DNA of 64,000 bases from Photobacterium galatheae (GCF_000695255.1 NZ_JMIB01000032.1:101300-165299), one strand, 5' to 3'. Shown: positions 24,900-34,942, counted from the first letter of the stretch. A program made the numbers and translations. Notes: generated from the sequence alone by a model not told the origin.

Positions 24900-27161
24900 A
24901 TGCTTATGCTGACCCAGCTCAGAGAAATCGTGGAGAAAGTAGCCAGCGCACCGACCCTGCTCGAAGCGTTGGATGTGCTGGTGGTCAGTATTTGTGATGC
25001 GATGAAGACGGAGTGCTGCTCTGTCTACATTGTGGATGAACATCGTCAGCAATATATGTTGATGGCGACGCAAGGGCTCACCAAACCGTCTTATCAGGTT
25101 GGACTCAGTTTTAGTGAAGGTCTGGTGGGGTTGGTTGGCCGCCAGGCTGAACCTGTCAACGTGGCAGATGCCAGCAGCCACCCAAATTTTAAGCATATCC
25201 CCGGTACGAACGAAGAATCCTTCCGTTCTTTTTTCGGTACTCCGATTATTCATCAGCGCAAGGTGCTTGGCGTTCTGGTGATTCAGCAGCGCGAAAAGCG
25301 TGAATTTACAGAAAGTGAAGAGTCGTTCATGGTAACGCTGGCGGCACAGCTGGCTGTGATTCTGGCCCATGCAAAAGCGCAGGGGATGTGGCCGGATCAG
25401 CGGGATGGCCTGCATCTGACTGGTTCCGCTGCATCGACAGGGGTTGCGGTTGCCAGAGCTTGGTGGGACGACAACCAGCCGAGGCTAGAGGTGGTCAGTC
25501 CGGCATCCTGCCTGGATCGGGAGGCCGAGCAGGAGCGACTGAGTATTGCCATTGAAATGGCCAGCAACGAATTTCGCCGTTTGCGTAAACGCTTCGATAG
25601 TGAACTTCACAAGGAAACCCTGGCCATTTTTGATCTGTTCAGCCATCTGTTGAACGATCCGATGCTACGCAAAGATCTCTTCTCGAAAGTTGCTGGGGGG
25701 GATCAAGCCGAATGGGCTGTCCGGCAGACCGTAGAAACTTACTCTGCCCGGTTTGCCAATATGAAAGATGCTTATCTGCGGGAACGGGCGCATGATATCC
25801 GGGAGTTGGGGCAGCGCTTGCTGTTCTTTCTGCATAATGAAGAAGGGATTGAGCATCAGTGGGATGCACCGATTGTGCTACTCACCCGTGAGCTGACAGC
25901 CGCCATGCTGGCCAGCATTCCCAGAGATAAGCTGGCCGCCGTGGTGGCGCAGGAAGGTGCTGCAAACTCCCATGCCGCTATTTTATCCCGGGCTTTAGGG
26001 ATCCCCGCGATCATGGGGGTCGATTTTATCCCGGAAAAAGTACATGACACGCTGGTGGTTGTGGATGGTTACCGGGGCGATCTGCTGATTGAACCGAACC
26101 GGCAGGTTCTGGCTGAGTACAAACGACTGCTGAAAGAAGAAAATGAGCTGACAGCGTTGGTCGAGCAGGATCTGGATAAAGCTGCGGTGACGGCCGATCA
26201 GGAAAGAATTTTTCTGTATCTCAACGCCGGATTGAGTGCGGATACGAATATTGCAGTGAACAAAGGTGTCGACGGTGTCGGTCTGTACCGGACTGAAGTG
26301 CCGTTTCTGCTCCAGCGCAGTTTCCCTTCCGAGGAGGAACAGGCGGCTCAGTATCGTGCCATTCTGACATCTTATCCGGATAAATCCGTGGTGATGCGGA
26401 CACTGGATATCGGCGGAGACAAGCCGCTTCCTTATCTCACTATCGAAGAAGACAATCCTTTTCTGGGCTGGCGTGGGATCCGTTTTACGCTGGATCATCC
26501 GGAAATCTTCCTGATGCAGGTTCGGGCAATGCTGAAGGCCAGCATCGGCCTTGATAACATGGATATTCTGCTGCCGATGATTTCCGGGATCCCGGAACTG
26601 GATGAATCTAAAGCCTTGATTGAGCGGGCATTTGAAGAGGTGTCTGCGTTCGCTGAAAGTCAGGGACAGCGGTTACGCAGGCCAAAACTGGGGATTATGA
26701 TTGAAGTCCCTTCGATTCTCTATCAACTGCCGGCCTTAAAGGGGCGGGTGGATTTTATTTCGGTGGGCAGTAATGACTTAACCCAGTATTTATTAGCCGT
26801 CGACCGGAACAATTCACGGGTTGCGAATGTCTATGATGCATTCCATCCGGCTGTCATGCAGGCACTCAAACATATTCAAACCGTCAGTGCGTCTCTTGCG
26901 ATGCCTGTCAGTGTCTGTGGTGAGCTGGCGGGTGATCCGCTTGGTGCGCTGTTGCTGGTCGGGATGGGGTATCGCTCTCTCAGTATGAATACCCGGAACG
27001 TCGCCAAGATTAAATATGTTCTTCGTCATACGGCGCTCAGTGATATGGAAGTACTCGCAGCCCAAGCCCTGAAAGCGACTTTTGGTCAGGATGTTCGCCA
27101 GATGGCGACAGCGTTTGTTGAACAACGTGGTATGGGTGGTTTTATCCGTGCAGGGAAATAA
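24900..27161 (+). CDS. ptsP: PTS-Ntr enzyme I, EI(Ntr)
   Basis: 753-residue phosphoenolpyruvate-protein phosphotransferase of the nitrogen-related PTS, phosphorylating NPr. An N-terminal GAF domain (about 1-150) senses glutamine and 2-oxoglutarate in E. coli; the EI domain follows, with phosphorylated His358 in GAANSHAAIL and a C-terminal PEP-binding barrel (DIGGDKPLPY, VGSNDLTQYLLAVDRNN, VCGELAGDP). ATG 24900 fits the GGG-containing ribosome binding site; ATG 24906 matches the E. coli N-terminus and is the alternative. Confidence 0.96.
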   Translation: MLMLTQLREIVEKVASAPTLLEALDVLVVSICDAMKTECCSVYIVDEHRQQYMLMATQGLTKPSYQVGLSFSEGLVGLVGRQAEPVNVADASSHPNFKHIPGTNEESFRSFFGTPIIHQRKVLGVLVIQQREKREFTESEESFMVTLAAQLAVILAHAKAQGMWPDQRDGLHLTGSAASTGVAVARAWWDDNQPRLEVVSPASCLDREAEQERLSIAIEMASNEFRRLRKRFDSELHKETLAIFDLFSHLLNDPMLRKDLFSKVAGGDQAEWAVRQTVETYSARFANMKDAYLRERAHDIRELGQRLLFFLHNEEGIEHQWDAPIVLLTRELTAAMLASIPRDKLAAVVAQEGAANSHAAILSRALGIPAIMGVDFIPEKVHDTLVVVDGYRGDLLIEPNRQVLAEYKRLLKEENELTALVEQDLDKAAVTADQERIFLYLNAGLSADTNIAVNKGVDGVGLYRTEVPFLLQRSFPSEEEQAAQYRAILTSYPDKSVVMRTLDIGGDKPLPYLTIEEDNPFLGWRGIRFTLDHPEIFLMQVRAMLKASIGLDNMDILLPMISGIPELDESKALIERAFEEVSAFAESQGQRLRRPKLGIMIEVPSILYQLPALKGRVDFISVGSNDLTQYLLAVDRNNSRVANVYDAFHPAVMQALKHIQTVSASLAMPVSVCGELAGDPLGALLLVGMGYRSLSMNTRNVAKIKYVLRHTALSDMEVLAAQALKATFGQDVRQMATAFVEQRGMGGFIRAGK

Positions 27162-27164
27162 GTA

Positions 27165-27968
27165 ATGCCAGAGATGTTGTGGTTGCTCCTGATGTGTTTA
27201 GCCTTGGGGGCTGTGGTTGGTCTGCTGGCTGGTTTGCTCGGTATTGGCGGCGGTCTGCTGATTGTCCCGGCATTGGTTTGGTTGCTGCCTCATGTCGGGA
27301 TTGATACGGCCTTGGTCATGCATATTGCACTGGCGACCTCGCTGGCCTGTATTGTCCTGACCTCCGGCTCGTCAGCCCGAAGCCATCTTCGGTTGGGGAA
27401 TGTGGATGTTTCACTGGTCAAATTACTGGCACCCGGGATGGTTTTGGGTGGGTTGGCTGGCAGCGCGGTCGCGGAATGGGTACCTTCAGCTTGGCTGCCA
27501 AAGATATTTGCTGGTATTGTGCTGCTATTGGCGTTGCAAATGCTGTTATCGCTGAAAGTGACAGGACGTCATCCTCATCCCTTGCCAGGCGGAGCGAAAA
27601 TTGTCGGCAGTGGCAGTGTGATTGGTTTGGTTGCCAGTCTGGCGGGGATTGGCGGTGGTTCGCTGACCGTCCCCTATCTGAGTTGGTATGGGGTTGAAAT
27701 GCGGCGTGCCATCGGAACCGCTTCGTTTTGTGGCTCAATAATTGCGGTCGCCGGCATGACGGGGTTTATCGTCGCCGGTAGCGGAGATGAAGCATTACCG
27801 GCTTATAGTGTGGGGTATGTGTATCTGCCTGCGCTACTGGGGGTGGTGTGTACTTCAGTACTGACAACCCGGTTCGGCGCTCGCTTGGTCAGCCGCTTAC
27901 CGACCCCGACCTTGAAGAAAATATTTGCCATCTTTCTGTTATTTGTTGGCGGCAAGATGTTGTTTTAG
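27165..27968 (+). CDS. TauE/SafE family membrane transporter
   Basis: 267-residue inner-membrane protein of eight or so helices. The two half-repeats each carry the family glycine motif: LLAGLLGIGGGLLIVPAL near residue 20 and LVASLAGIGGGSLTVPYL near residue 155. Members have been linked to export of sulfite, sulfoacetate and related organic anions; the substrate here is not determinable. The ATG is 3 nt after the ptsP stop, so translation is probably coupled. This gene sits between ptsP and lgt. Confidence 0.9.
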   Translation: MPEMLWLLLMCLALGAVVGLLAGLLGIGGGLLIVPALVWLLPHVGIDTALVMHIALATSLACIVLTSGSSARSHLRLGNVDVSLVKLLAPGMVLGGLAGSAVAEWVPSAWLPKIFAGIVLLLALQMLLSLKVTGRHPHPLPGGAKIVGSGSVIGLVASLAGIGGGSLTVPYLSWYGVEMRRAIGTASFCGSIIAVAGMTGFIVAGSGDEALPAYSVGYVYLPALLGVVCTSVLTTRFGARLVSRLPTPTLKKIFAIFLLFVGGKMLF

Positions 27969-28066
27969 TGTAAGCCTGTCTGTGGATTGGCGTGAGAGTA
28001 CCCGCGAGCCCTGTAAATCACTGCCGCGAGTGCTGCTTTCATTGATTAACCAAGAGTATGTTTTGA

Positions 28067-28873
28067 ATGAGTCAAGGCTATCTGACGTTTCCGAATTTTG
28101 ACCCGATCCTGATTGAAATCGGCCCTCTGGCGATTCGCTGGTACGGTTTGATGTACCTGCTGGGTTTCGTATTTGCACTCTGGCTGGCCAATCGCCGGGC
28201 GGATAAAGCTGGTAGCGGCTGGACGCGTGATCAGGTGAGTGATCTGCTGTTTTTCGGCTTCTTAGGCGTGGTGATTGGTGGCCGGGTTGGCTACGTGTTG
28301 TTCTATAACTTCGAGATGTTCCTGGCTGATCCCCTTTATCTGTTTAAGGTATGGACCGGCGGGATGTCCTTCCACGGCGGCTTGCTGGGTGTCATGACTG
28401 CCATGCTCTGGTATGCCCACAGAAATGGCCGTCGTTTCTTTGATGTAGCTGACTTTGTGGCACCACTGGTACCGTTTGGTCTGGGGGCTGGGCGTCTGGG
28501 GAATTTTATTAACGGAGAACTCTGGGGCCGGGTCACGGACGTGCCATGGGCCATGGTGTTTCCAAGTGGTGGGCCGCTGCCGCGTCATCCGTCGCAGTTG
28601 TATGAGTTTTTCCTGGAAGGGGTTGTGTTGCTGATTATTCTCAACTTCTTTATCCGTAAACCGCGCCCGGCCGGAGCGGTGTCAGGGCTCTTTTTGCTGG
28701 GATACGGAACGTTCCGTTTCCTGGTCGAGTACTGCCGCGAGCCGGATGCACAACTGGGTCTGTTTGGGGGCTGGATCAGCATGGGACAAATCCTGTCTCT
28801 GCCGATGGTCTTCGGTGGCCTGCTGTTGATGGTATGGGCCTATAAAAGAGCCGGCCACCACCGGACGGCCTAA
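28067..28873 (+). CDS. lgt: Prolipoprotein diacylglyceryl transferase Lgt
   Basis: 268-residue inner-membrane enzyme transferring diacylglycerol from phosphatidylglycerol to the lipobox Cys of prolipoproteins. The Lgt signature [18 protein letters not shown] is around residue 141-158, with an essential Arg, and the HGGLLG motif lies around residue 103. Seven membrane helices are apparent. ATG at 28067. A strong terminator lies just after the gene, separating it from thyA. Confidence 0.96.
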   Translation: MSQGYLTFPNFDPILIEIGPLAIRWYGLMYLLGFVFALWLANRRADKAGSGWTRDQVSDLLFFGFLGVVIGGRVGYVLFYNFEMFLADPLYLFKVWTGGMSFHGGLLGVMTAMLWYAHRNGRRFFDVADFVAPLVPFGLGAGRLGNFINGELWGRVTDVPWAMVFPSGGPLPRHPSQLYEFFLEGVVLLIILNFFIRKPRPAGAVSGLFLLGYGTFRFLVEYCREPDAQLGLFGGWISMGQILSLPMVFGGLLLMVWAYKRAGHHRTA

Positions 28874-28887
28874 CAGCTTTTGCGAAG

Positions 28888-28920
28888 TAAACAGGCAGCC
28901 AAAAGGCTGCCTGTTTTGTG
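28888..28920 (+). terminator. Terminator between lgt and thyA
   Basis: AACAGGCAGCC (28890-28900), loop AAAA, GGCTGCCTGTT (28905-28915), then TT. It ends about 50 nt before the thyA start codon, so thyA depends on readthrough or a promoter in between. Confidence 0.85.
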
Positions 28921-28969
28921 TTATGCTTGCAGCCAGAGTATTTCCTGCCAATTCAGGTCAAGAGAGTCG

Positions 28970-29821
28970 ATGAAACAGTATTTAGATTTATGCCAGCGGA
29001 TTATTGATGAGGGCGAGTGGGTTGAAAATGAACGGACCGGTAAGCGTTGTCTGACACTGATCAATGCCGATCTGACTTATGATGTTGCCAACAATCAGTT
29101 TCCCTTGATCACGACCCGAAAAAGCTTCTGGAAAGCGGCGATTGCTGAATTGCTGGGTTACATTCGCGGCTATGACAATGCGGCAGACTTTCGTGCCCTG
29201 GGCACGAAAACCTGGGATGCTAATTCGAACGAGAATCAGGCTTGGCTGAACAATCCGCACCGGAAAGGCACGGATGATATGGGACGTGTCTACGGTGTAC
29301 AGGGGCGCAGCTGGCGAAAACCTGACGGCAGTACCCTGGATCAGTTGCGAAAGATTGCTGACAATCTGAGTCGGGGACTCGATGATCGGGGTGAAATCCT
29401 GACCTTTTACAATCCGGGCGAATTTGAGATGGGATGTCTGCGCCCATGTATGCATACACACACATTTTCGTTGTTGGGCGACACCCTTTATCTGACCAGC
29501 TATCAGCGCTCCTGTGACGTGCCATTAGGGCTGAATTTCAATCAGATTCAGGTCTTTACACTGTTAGCACTCATGGCGCAGATTACCGGTCATAAGGCTG
29601 GCAAGGCATATCACAAAATTGTGAACGCTCATATTTATGAAGATCAGTTGCCACTGATGCGAGATGTGCAGCTGAAGCGTGAGCCATTTCCGTCTCCACG
29701 TCTGATCATCAACCCCGAGATTAAGACGCTGGACGATCTGGAAACCTGGGTGACGATGGACGATTTTCAAGTGGAAGGCTATCAGCACCACGATCCGATT
29801 CAGTATCCGTTCTCGGTGTGA
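28970..29821 (+). CDS. thyA: Thymidylate synthase
   Basis: 283-residue enzyme converting dUMP to dTMP with methylenetetrahydrofolate. The catalytic Cys160 is in [10 protein letters not shown], followed by the dUMP-binding [15 protein letters not shown] and the C-terminal QYPFSV. The start [11 protein letters not shown] at 28970 has AAGAGAG upstream and matches the family; the in-frame extension to 28880 runs through the lgt terminator and is rejected. Longer than E. coli ThyA (264) because of an insertion, as in other vibrios. Confidence 0.96.
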   Translation: MKQYLDLCQRIIDEGEWVENERTGKRCLTLINADLTYDVANNQFPLITTRKSFWKAAIAELLGYIRGYDNAADFRALGTKTWDANSNENQAWLNNPHRKGTDDMGRVYGVQGRSWRKPDGSTLDQLRKIADNLSRGLDDRGEILTFYNPGEFEMGCLRPCMHTHTFSLLGDTLYLTSYQRSCDVPLGLNFNQIQVFTLLALMAQITGHKAGKAYHKIVNAHIYEDQLPLMRDVQLKREPFPSPRLIINPEIKTLDDLETWVTMDDFQVEGYQHHDPIQYPFSV

Positions 29822-29837
29822 CTGAAACTTCAAGGAT

Positions 29838-29876
29838 TAAAAAAGCCCCGCTCTAATGAGACGGGGCTTTTTTTGT
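29838..29876. terminator. Bidirectional terminator thyA/nptA
   Basis: AGCCCCG (29844-29850)/CGGGGCT (29862-29868), with an extra CTC/GAG pair inside and long flanking A and T runs. Confidence 0.9.
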
Positions 29877-29915
29877 AGCGATGGTTTTGTATTGCAAAGG
29901 AAGTGACGCCAGGGA

Positions 29916-31058
29916 TCAGGCGGTGAAAGCCAGAATACCGCCAGGAATCAGGACGAAAACCAGACCCAGATAAGCCGCAACCGCTGTCTTGCTCTTCACG
30001 GCCAGTTCACCAAGGTAGAAAGCACCTTTCAACGGTAGTTCCCGTAAGAACGGCAGGCCGAAAATCAGCAGGGTTGCCATCACATTGAAGCTCAGGTGCA
30101 CCAGCGCGATTTGCAGGGCAAATACAGCATGGTCACCGGAAATCGCGGTGGCAGCCAGCAATGCTGTGATACAGGTGCCGATATTCGCGCCCAGCGTGAA
30201 TGGATACACATCACGGACTTTCAGAACGCCTGTACCGACCAGCGGAACCATCAGGCTGGTGGTCGTTGAAGAAGACTGCACCAGCACGGTGACGACTGTG
30301 CCCGACATAATCCCGTGGACTGGCCCGCGACCGATGGCACTTTTCAGAATTTCACGGGCGCGGCCAACCATCAGGCTGCGCATCAATTTACCCATGACGG
30401 TGATCGCCAGAAAGATCAGGGTAATCCCCAGCGCGATCAGAACGATGCCACCCATACTGCCGAGTGATTCCAGCGGTGTTTGCACTGCATTGACGACAGG
30501 TTTAGTCAGTGGCTTGATGAAATTCAGGCCCTTCATGCTCATATCGCCTGTCGACATCAGCGGTGATACCAGCCAGGCTGAAATTTTTGCCAGCAGGCCA
30601 AACATCATTTCTAAAGGCAGGAAGATCAAGACTGCAAGCAGGTTAAAGAAATCGTGGACTGTTGCGGCAGAAAAAGCACGCTGAAACTCTTCTTTGCACC
30701 GGGCATGCCCCAGGCTGACCAGGGTGTTGGTCATGGTGGTGCCGATGTTTGCCCCCATGATCATCGGAATTGCGGTTTCTACCGGTAAACCACCGGCAAC
30801 CAGACCCACAATGATAGAGGTGACTGTGCTGGAAGACTGAATTAAAGAGGTGGCTACCAGACCGATCATCAGGCCTGCAATGGGATGTGAGGCAAACTCA
30901 AACAGGGTTTTGGCTTGTTCACCGACAGACCATTTGAAGCCGCTACTGACCATAGAAACGGCGACGAGTAGCAGGTACAGCATGAACACCAGGTTGGCCC
31001 AGCGAACCCATCGCATGGAGCTTTGCATTGGCTCAGCTGTGGTGGCTTGGGTAGTCAT
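29916..31058 (-). CDS. nptA: Na+/phosphate symporter NptA family
   Basis: 380-residue inner-membrane Na/Pi cotransporter (PF02690, duplicated). The two QSSS signatures are TSLIQSSSTVTSIIVGLVAGG (trimmed, about residue 67) and VLVQSSSTTTSLMVPL (about residue 260). V. cholerae NptA is of the same length and takes up inorganic phosphate with sodium. Start at 31058 with GGAGA 8 nt upstream; the reading to 31163 is rejected because it overlaps promoter-like sequence. A Pho-box-like element and a palindrome lie upstream. Confidence 0.92.
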   Translation of the reverse strand: MTTQATTAEPMQSSMRWVRWANLVFMLYLLLVAVSMVSSGFKWSVGEQAKTLFEFASHPIAGLMIGLVATSLIQSSSTVTSIIVGLVAGGLPVETAIPMIMGANIGTTMTNTLVSLGHARCKEEFQRAFSAATVHDFFNLLAVLIFLPLEMMFGLLAKISAWLVSPLMSTGDMSMKGLNFIKPLTKPVVNAVQTPLESLGSMGGIVLIALGITLIFLAITVMGKLMRSLMVGRAREILKSAIGRGPVHGIMSGTVVTVLVQSSSTTTSLMVPLVGTGVLKVRDVYPFTLGANIGTCITALLAATAISGDHAVFALQIALVHLSFNVMATLLIFGLPFLRELPLKGAFYLGELAVKSKTAVAAYLGLVFVLIPGGILAFTA

Positions 31059-31071
31059 ATTCTGTTCTCCG

Positions 31072-31087
31072 TGACATTGGGATGTCA
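31072..31087. promoter_or_regulatory. Palindrome in the nptA leader
   Basis: TGACATTGGGATGTCA is a perfect 6-4-6 inverted repeat ending 14 nt before the nptA start codon. It would overlap the 5' UTR and could be an operator or a translational hairpin. Confidence 0.5.
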
Positions 31088-31134
31088 TTTTGGTTTCAGT
31101 TTCTTGAAAGTTGCCGCGATGGTAGAGAACGAAT

Positions 31135-31152
31135 ATTTCAGAAATATGACAC
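31135..31152 (-). promoter_or_regulatory. Possible Pho box upstream of nptA
   Basis: Read on the minus strand: GTGTCAT, spacer ATTT, CTGAAAT, compared with the PhoB consensus of two CTGTCAT repeats 11 bp apart. This is 6/7 and 5/7 matches, so only suggestive. Position about 80 bp upstream of nptA. Confidence 0.35.
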
Positions 31153-31555
31153 AAAAAAGTCATTCATATTTTTATCTGCCCGATGTGTGATGGCAGGCAA
31201 GCTGGGAGGAGGATCATATTCTTGAGAAAGCTCGGTAACGTTTTGATAAATATGGCGATGATGGGTCGGCATCAGGCACGTTTTTTATTTCAACATCAGT
31301 GAGAAAAATTGTGAGCAGATGCGACAATCGTCTCTTTGGAGCTGCGTCTGTCGTGAAACAGTTGGCTGATAAGCGGCGACAGGTAAGTGGATACTGCGGG
31401 TATTACGGTGTTTAGTCTTTAATACTTCGGTTTTATCGAGCTATTCGCTCTAAACAAACGATTTCACAGAGGTGTTAGTCGACGTCTACACTGTTTTTAC
31501 CACGCATTGACATATAAAGTGTGATTTTACAGTGAGTCGTAAGGAGCTGCGGTCA

Positions 31556-32737
31556 ATGACCGATGTAATTCTGAAATTCTTTAAATTAGAGTCTGCCGGC
31601 GGCATTTTGCTGATTATTGCTGCTGCTCTGGCGATGACCATTGCAAACTCGCCGTTACAGTCTGTTTATGAAGGGGCGCTTCATACTTATATTGCCGGTC
31701 TATCGGTTGAGCACTGGATTAATGATGGTCTGATGGCTATTTTCTTTCTGGTGATTGGTCTTGAGGTCAAGCGTGAGCTGATCGAAGGTGCACTGAATAC
31801 AAAAGAGAAGGCGATTTTTCCGGCCGTTGCAGCCCTGGGCGGCATGGTAGCCCCGGCCTTGATCTATGTGTTGTTCAATTTTGCCGACCCTGTTGCGATT
31901 GGTGGCTGGGCGATCCCTGCTGCGACGGATATAGCGTTTGCATTGGGTATTATGGCCTTGCTGGGCAACCGTGTTCCGGTCAGTCTGAAAGTTTTCTTAC
32001 TTGCCCTGGCGATTATCGATGACCTGGGGGTCATTGTGATTATTGCCCTCTTCTATAGTAGTGATTTGTCAGCCGTGGCGCTGGGCATTGCTTTTGCTGC
32101 AACAGCCGTTCTCTTTATCATGCACGCCCGTAATGTGACGAACTTGTTCTGGTACGTTCTTGTTGGCGCTGTGCTTTGGGTGAGTGTGTTGAAGTCAGGT
32201 GTTCATGCCACATTGGCTGGCGTTGTGCTGGGCTTCGCAATCCCGCTTCAGGGGCAAAATAAACAGGGACAGGATATTTCACCACTGAAGACGATGGAGC
32301 ATGCATTGCATCCTTACGTGGCGTATCTGATTTTGCCGATTTTCGCTTTCGCCAACGCAGGCATATCGCTGGCTGGCGTTTCGGCTGAAGGTCTGACGGC
32401 GATGTTGCCGCTTGGAATTGCGCTGGGTTTGTTTGTTGGTAAACCGCTGGGCATTTTTATCGCGAGCTGGCTGGCAGTAAAAACCGGGATCGCCCGTTTG
32501 CCGGAAGGCACAGGATTTGGTCAGATATTTGCGGTCTCTGTGTTGTGTGGTATCGGCTTTACCATGTCGATTTTCATCTCAATGCTCGCCTTCGCTGGCC
32601 TTGATGCAGAGATGATCACTTACTCGAAACTGGGCATCCTGATTGGTTCAACGTCTGCGGCGGTTGTGGGTTACGTGTTGCTTTCTCGCTCGTTACCTGC
32701 AGCGAAAGCGGTCGAGGACAGCCAAACATCATCTTAA
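31556..32737 (+). CDS. nhaA: Na+/H+ antiporter NhaA
   Basis: 393-residue inner-membrane antiporter exporting Na+ (or Li+) for two H+, central to salt and alkali tolerance. [17 protein letters not shown] contains the paired Asp residues of the ion-binding site (Asp163/164 in E. coli), and [11 protein letters not shown] is conserved. ATG 31556 with AAGGAG 9 nt upstream gives the family N-terminus; GTG 31532 is rejected because it lies before the ribosome binding site. Followed 19 nt later by a small exported-protein gene, then nhaR. Confidence 0.96.
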   Translation: MTDVILKFFKLESAGGILLIIAAALAMTIANSPLQSVYEGALHTYIAGLSVEHWINDGLMAIFFLVIGLEVKRELIEGALNTKEKAIFPAVAALGGMVAPALIYVLFNFADPVAIGGWAIPAATDIAFALGIMALLGNRVPVSLKVFLLALAIIDDLGVIVIIALFYSSDLSAVALGIAFAATAVLFIMHARNVTNLFWYVLVGAVLWVSVLKSGVHATLAGVVLGFAIPLQGQNKQGQDISPLKTMEHALHPYVAYLILPIFAFANAGISLAGVSAEGLTAMLPLGIALGLFVGKPLGIFIASWLAVKTGIARLPEGTGFGQIFAVSVLCGIGFTMSIFISMLAFAGLDAEMITYSKLGILIGSTSAAVVGYVLLSRSLPAAKAVEDSQTSS

Positions 32738-32756
32738 ATGGGACAGGGAGGTGTGT

Positions 32757-33020
32757 ATGAGACCATTGATCGGACTGGCATTTGGCCTGATGGCGAACAC
32801 TGCACTGGCAGTGGAAGACTATAGCCATTGTCAGCAGCAAAGTGACAATGCGCTCTGTAAGGCTTATCTGGCAGGATTCCAGCAAGGGCTGGCAAGCGCT
32901 CGGACGCAGCAAGAAGAGGTGTCCGGTAACTTTGTTGCCCGTGCACTGGAACAACGTGCCGGCGAACGTTACCGTCATCCGCTAACATCTGAAAAAGAGC
33001 CGGATGCGAAGACTGAATAA
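32757..33020 (+). CDS. Small exported protein of unknown function (87 aa)
   Basis: A signal peptide MRPLIGLAFGLMANTALA is followed by a 69-residue polar mature part with two Cys (SHCQQQSDNALCKAYL), which could form a disulfide in the periplasm. GGGAGG lies just upstream of ATG 32757, and the gene starts 19 nt after nhaA, so it is almost certainly co-transcribed with the antiporter. A terminator follows it. I do not recognise a family. Confidence 0.75.
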   Translation: MRPLIGLAFGLMANTALAVEDYSHCQQQSDNALCKAYLAGFQQGLASARTQQEEVSGNFVARALEQRAGERYRHPLTSEKEPDAKTE

Positions 33021-33076
33021 GCACTTCCCGTTCCAAACCCAGGATATTCGTGTGTTTGGAAACAAAAACACTTAGG

Positions 33077-33110
33077 ATAAACCCCAGGCGAAAAGCCTGG
33101 GGTTTTTTAT
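33077..33110 (+). terminator. Terminator between the nhaA unit and nhaR
   Basis: AACCCCAGGC (33080-33089), loop GAAAA, GCCTGGGGTT (33095-33104), then TTTT. Lies 26-60 nt before the nhaR start. Confidence 0.9.
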
Positions 33111-33135
33111 TCGTAGAGCGTTGAGGCGAGCAGCA

Positions 33136-34023
33136 GTGTCGCACTTAAATTACAACCACTTGTATTACTTTTGGATGGTCTGCAAACAAGGGTCGGTTAC
33201 GAAAGCGGCCGACGCTTTGTTTTTGGCACCGCAAACAGTGACGGGGCAGATCCGTGCGCTGGAGGAGCGGCTGAATGGCAAGCTGACTAAACGGGTTGGC
33301 CGGCATATCGAGCCGACAGAGCTGGGGCAACTGGTCTTCAAATATGCTGACAAGATGTTTGATCTCAGCTACGAAATGCTGGATATCATCAATTATACGC
33401 AGCGTGAGAATCAACTGCTGGAAGTCGGGGTGGCCGATGCGCTGTCAAAACGCCTGGTCAGTAAAATCCTGATGGCCGGGATTCCTGAAGATGAGCGGAT
33501 CCACCTGCGATGTTATGAATCGACACACGAAATGCTGCTTGAACAATTATCACAGCATAAGCTGGATATGATCCTGTCAGATTGTCCGGTTGACTCGACG
33601 CAAAGCCCGGGATTGTTCAGTAAAAAGCTGGGGGAATCCGGGATGAGTTTTTTCTGCTCGAATCCTGATAAGCCTCTGAGTTTCCCTGCCTGTCTGGAAG
33701 AGTATAAGTTACTGGTGCCGGGGCGTCGTACCGCGATGGGCCGCAAACTGCACCACTGGTTCGATCAACAGGGTATCACGCCGAATATTCTGGGGGAGTT
33801 TGATGATGCTGCATTGATGAAAGCGTTTGGTGCATATCGAAAATCTATGTTCGTTGCGCCTTCTATTTATGCGTCTGAAATTGAACAGTTACATGCGGTT
33901 CGAGAGGTAAAAAGGGTGCGGGCCATCCGGGAAGAGTATTATGTGATTTTTGCTGAACGCATGATCATGCACCCGGCAGTCAAGAAAATTTGCGAGGCTG
34001 ATTTCAGAAAACTGTTCAAATGA
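33136..34023 (+). CDS. nhaR: LysR-type regulator NhaR
   Basis: 295-residue Na+-responsive activator of nhaA. The invariant N-terminus [19 protein letters not shown] contains the start of the winged helix, followed by [28 protein letters not shown] 33136 is chosen because it reproduces this N-terminus and has GAGG 9 nt upstream; the reading from TTG 33121 adds five residues. The effector-binding domain follows from about residue 90. Confidence 0.94.
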   Translation: MSHLNYNHLYYFWMVCKQGSVTKAADALFLAPQTVTGQIRALEERLNGKLTKRVGRHIEPTELGQLVFKYADKMFDLSYEMLDIINYTQRENQLLEVGVADALSKRLVSKILMAGIPEDERIHLRCYESTHEMLLEQLSQHKLDMILSDCPVDSTQSPGLFSKKLGESGMSFFCSNPDKPLSFPACLEEYKLLVPGRRTAMGRKLHHWFDQQGITPNILGEFDDAALMKAFGAYRKSMFVAPSIYASEIEQLHAVREVKRVRAIREEYYVIFAERMIMHPAVKKICEADFRKLFK

Positions 34024-34077
34024 CCGCCTTTTTCAGTGATAGAGGTTATAGAATAAATCACTGAAGTCGGTGGAAAG

Positions 34078-34371
34078 ATGGAAGCCATAACGTTACATCA
34101 CAGTGCTCCTCAGGCTGTGTCTTTGCTTAAGGCCATGGCCAATGAGCGGAGGTTATTGATTTTATGCTATTTGCTAGAGGGAGAATTGTCGGTTGGAACG
34201 ATGAGTGACCGTTTGGACTTAAGTCAGTCGGCCTTATCGCAGCATTTAGCCTGGCTCAGACGTGATGGCCTGGTGGCTACACGAAAAGAATCACAGACGG
34301 TTTACTATCGTCTGAAAAGCCAGGAAGTAAAATCGATGATCGAGTTGTTGCAAGAGATGTACTGTCCGTAA
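34078..34371 (+). CDS. hlyU: ArsR/SmtB-type regulator HlyU
   Basis: 97-residue winged-helix protein very close to Vibrio HlyU: ANERRLLILCYLLEGELSVG and LSQSALSQHLAWLRRDGLV are shared, as is the C-terminal MIELLQEMYC. It lacks the ArsR metal-site motif, as HlyU does. Two Cys (in LILCYL and MYCP) sit at the positions proposed for redox sensing in HlyU. In vibrios it de-represses haemolysin and RTX toxin promoters; the targets here are unknown. Single gene with its own terminator. Confidence 0.9.
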   Translation: MEAITLHHSAPQAVSLLKAMANERRLLILCYLLEGELSVGTMSDRLDLSQSALSQHLAWLRRDGLVATRKESQTVYYRLKSQEVKSMIELLQEMYCP

Positions 34372-34413
34372 ACCGTGCTCGTTGCACTGAAATCACGGCA
34401 TTGTCCGAATCGC

Positions 34414-34453
34414 AGCAATAAAAAAACCGGCCTGAGCCGGTTTTTTTATTGCT
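34414..34453. terminator. Bidirectional terminator hlyU/rpsT
   Basis: An extended palindrome GCAATAAAAAAACCGGC...GCCGG followed by TTTTTTTATTGC, loop CTGA, serving convergent genes. Confidence 0.9.
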
Positions 34454-34472
34454 GTTCAATCAATGCACTGAA

Positions 34473-34733
34473 TTACAGAGCTTTGATTTTTGCAGCCAGA
34501 CGCGCTTTATGACGAGCAGCCTTGTTTTTGTGGATCAGGCCTTTAGTAGCCATACGGTCCATCACAGGTTGCATGTCAGCGAAAGCTTTAACTGCAGCTT
34601 CTTTGTCGCCTGCTTCAACAGCAGAAACAACTTTTTTGAAGAAAGTGCGCATCATAGAACGACGGCTAGCGTTGTGCTGACGACGTTTTTCAGAAGTGAT
34701 TGCACGTTTCTTAGCAGATTTGATATTTGCCAA
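34473..34733 (-). CDS. rpsT: 30S ribosomal protein S20
   Basis: 86-residue basic ribosomal protein beginning (M)[17 protein letters not shown], which binds 16S rRNA at the base of the body. Translation starts at TTG (34733-34731), as in E. coli where the UUG start is part of S20 autoregulation; GGGAG lies 8 nt upstream. In-frame readings to 34799 have no family support. Divergent from murJ. Confidence 0.96.
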   Translation of the reverse strand: MANIKSAKKRAITSEKRRQHNASRRSMMRTFFKKVVSAVEAGDKEAAVKAFADMQPVMDRMATKGLIHKNKAARHKARLAAKIKAL

Positions 34734-34780
34734 GGGTGTAACTCCCAAATTCTTGGTTCGGTGACAATTTAAGGCCGAGG

Positions 34781-34809
34781 AATATGCCTCTAAAACCAAA
34801 GATTGTCAA
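34781..34809 (-). promoter_or_regulatory. Sigma-70 promoter of rpsT
   Basis: On the minus strand TTGACA (34809-34804), 17-bp spacer, CATATT (34786-34781), placing the start of transcription about 40 nt before the TTG codon. Confidence 0.65.
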
Positions 34810-34942
34810 ATGATTTGTGCAAATAACAGCCGTGCCATTCAATTTGGCACTTGTGCATTAACACGGTTAATATGGCGGCAGATTCTATCAGCTTTTGGTC
34901 CTGCAAGTCACCTTTCTGGGCCATCTTTTGTGAGGTTTTTTT

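Larger units (their letters stand above)
31059..31555. other. Intergenic region nptA/nhaA
   Basis: 497 bp between divergent genes. Besides the nptA-proximal elements it includes TTGACA at 31507-31512, for which I find no well-spaced -10. No ORF, RNA gene or repeat is supported in 31165-31500. Confidence 0.4.

Noticed and set aside
29880..31170. CRISPR or tandem repeats
   Set aside because: No regularly spaced direct repeats were seen here or elsewhere in the window.
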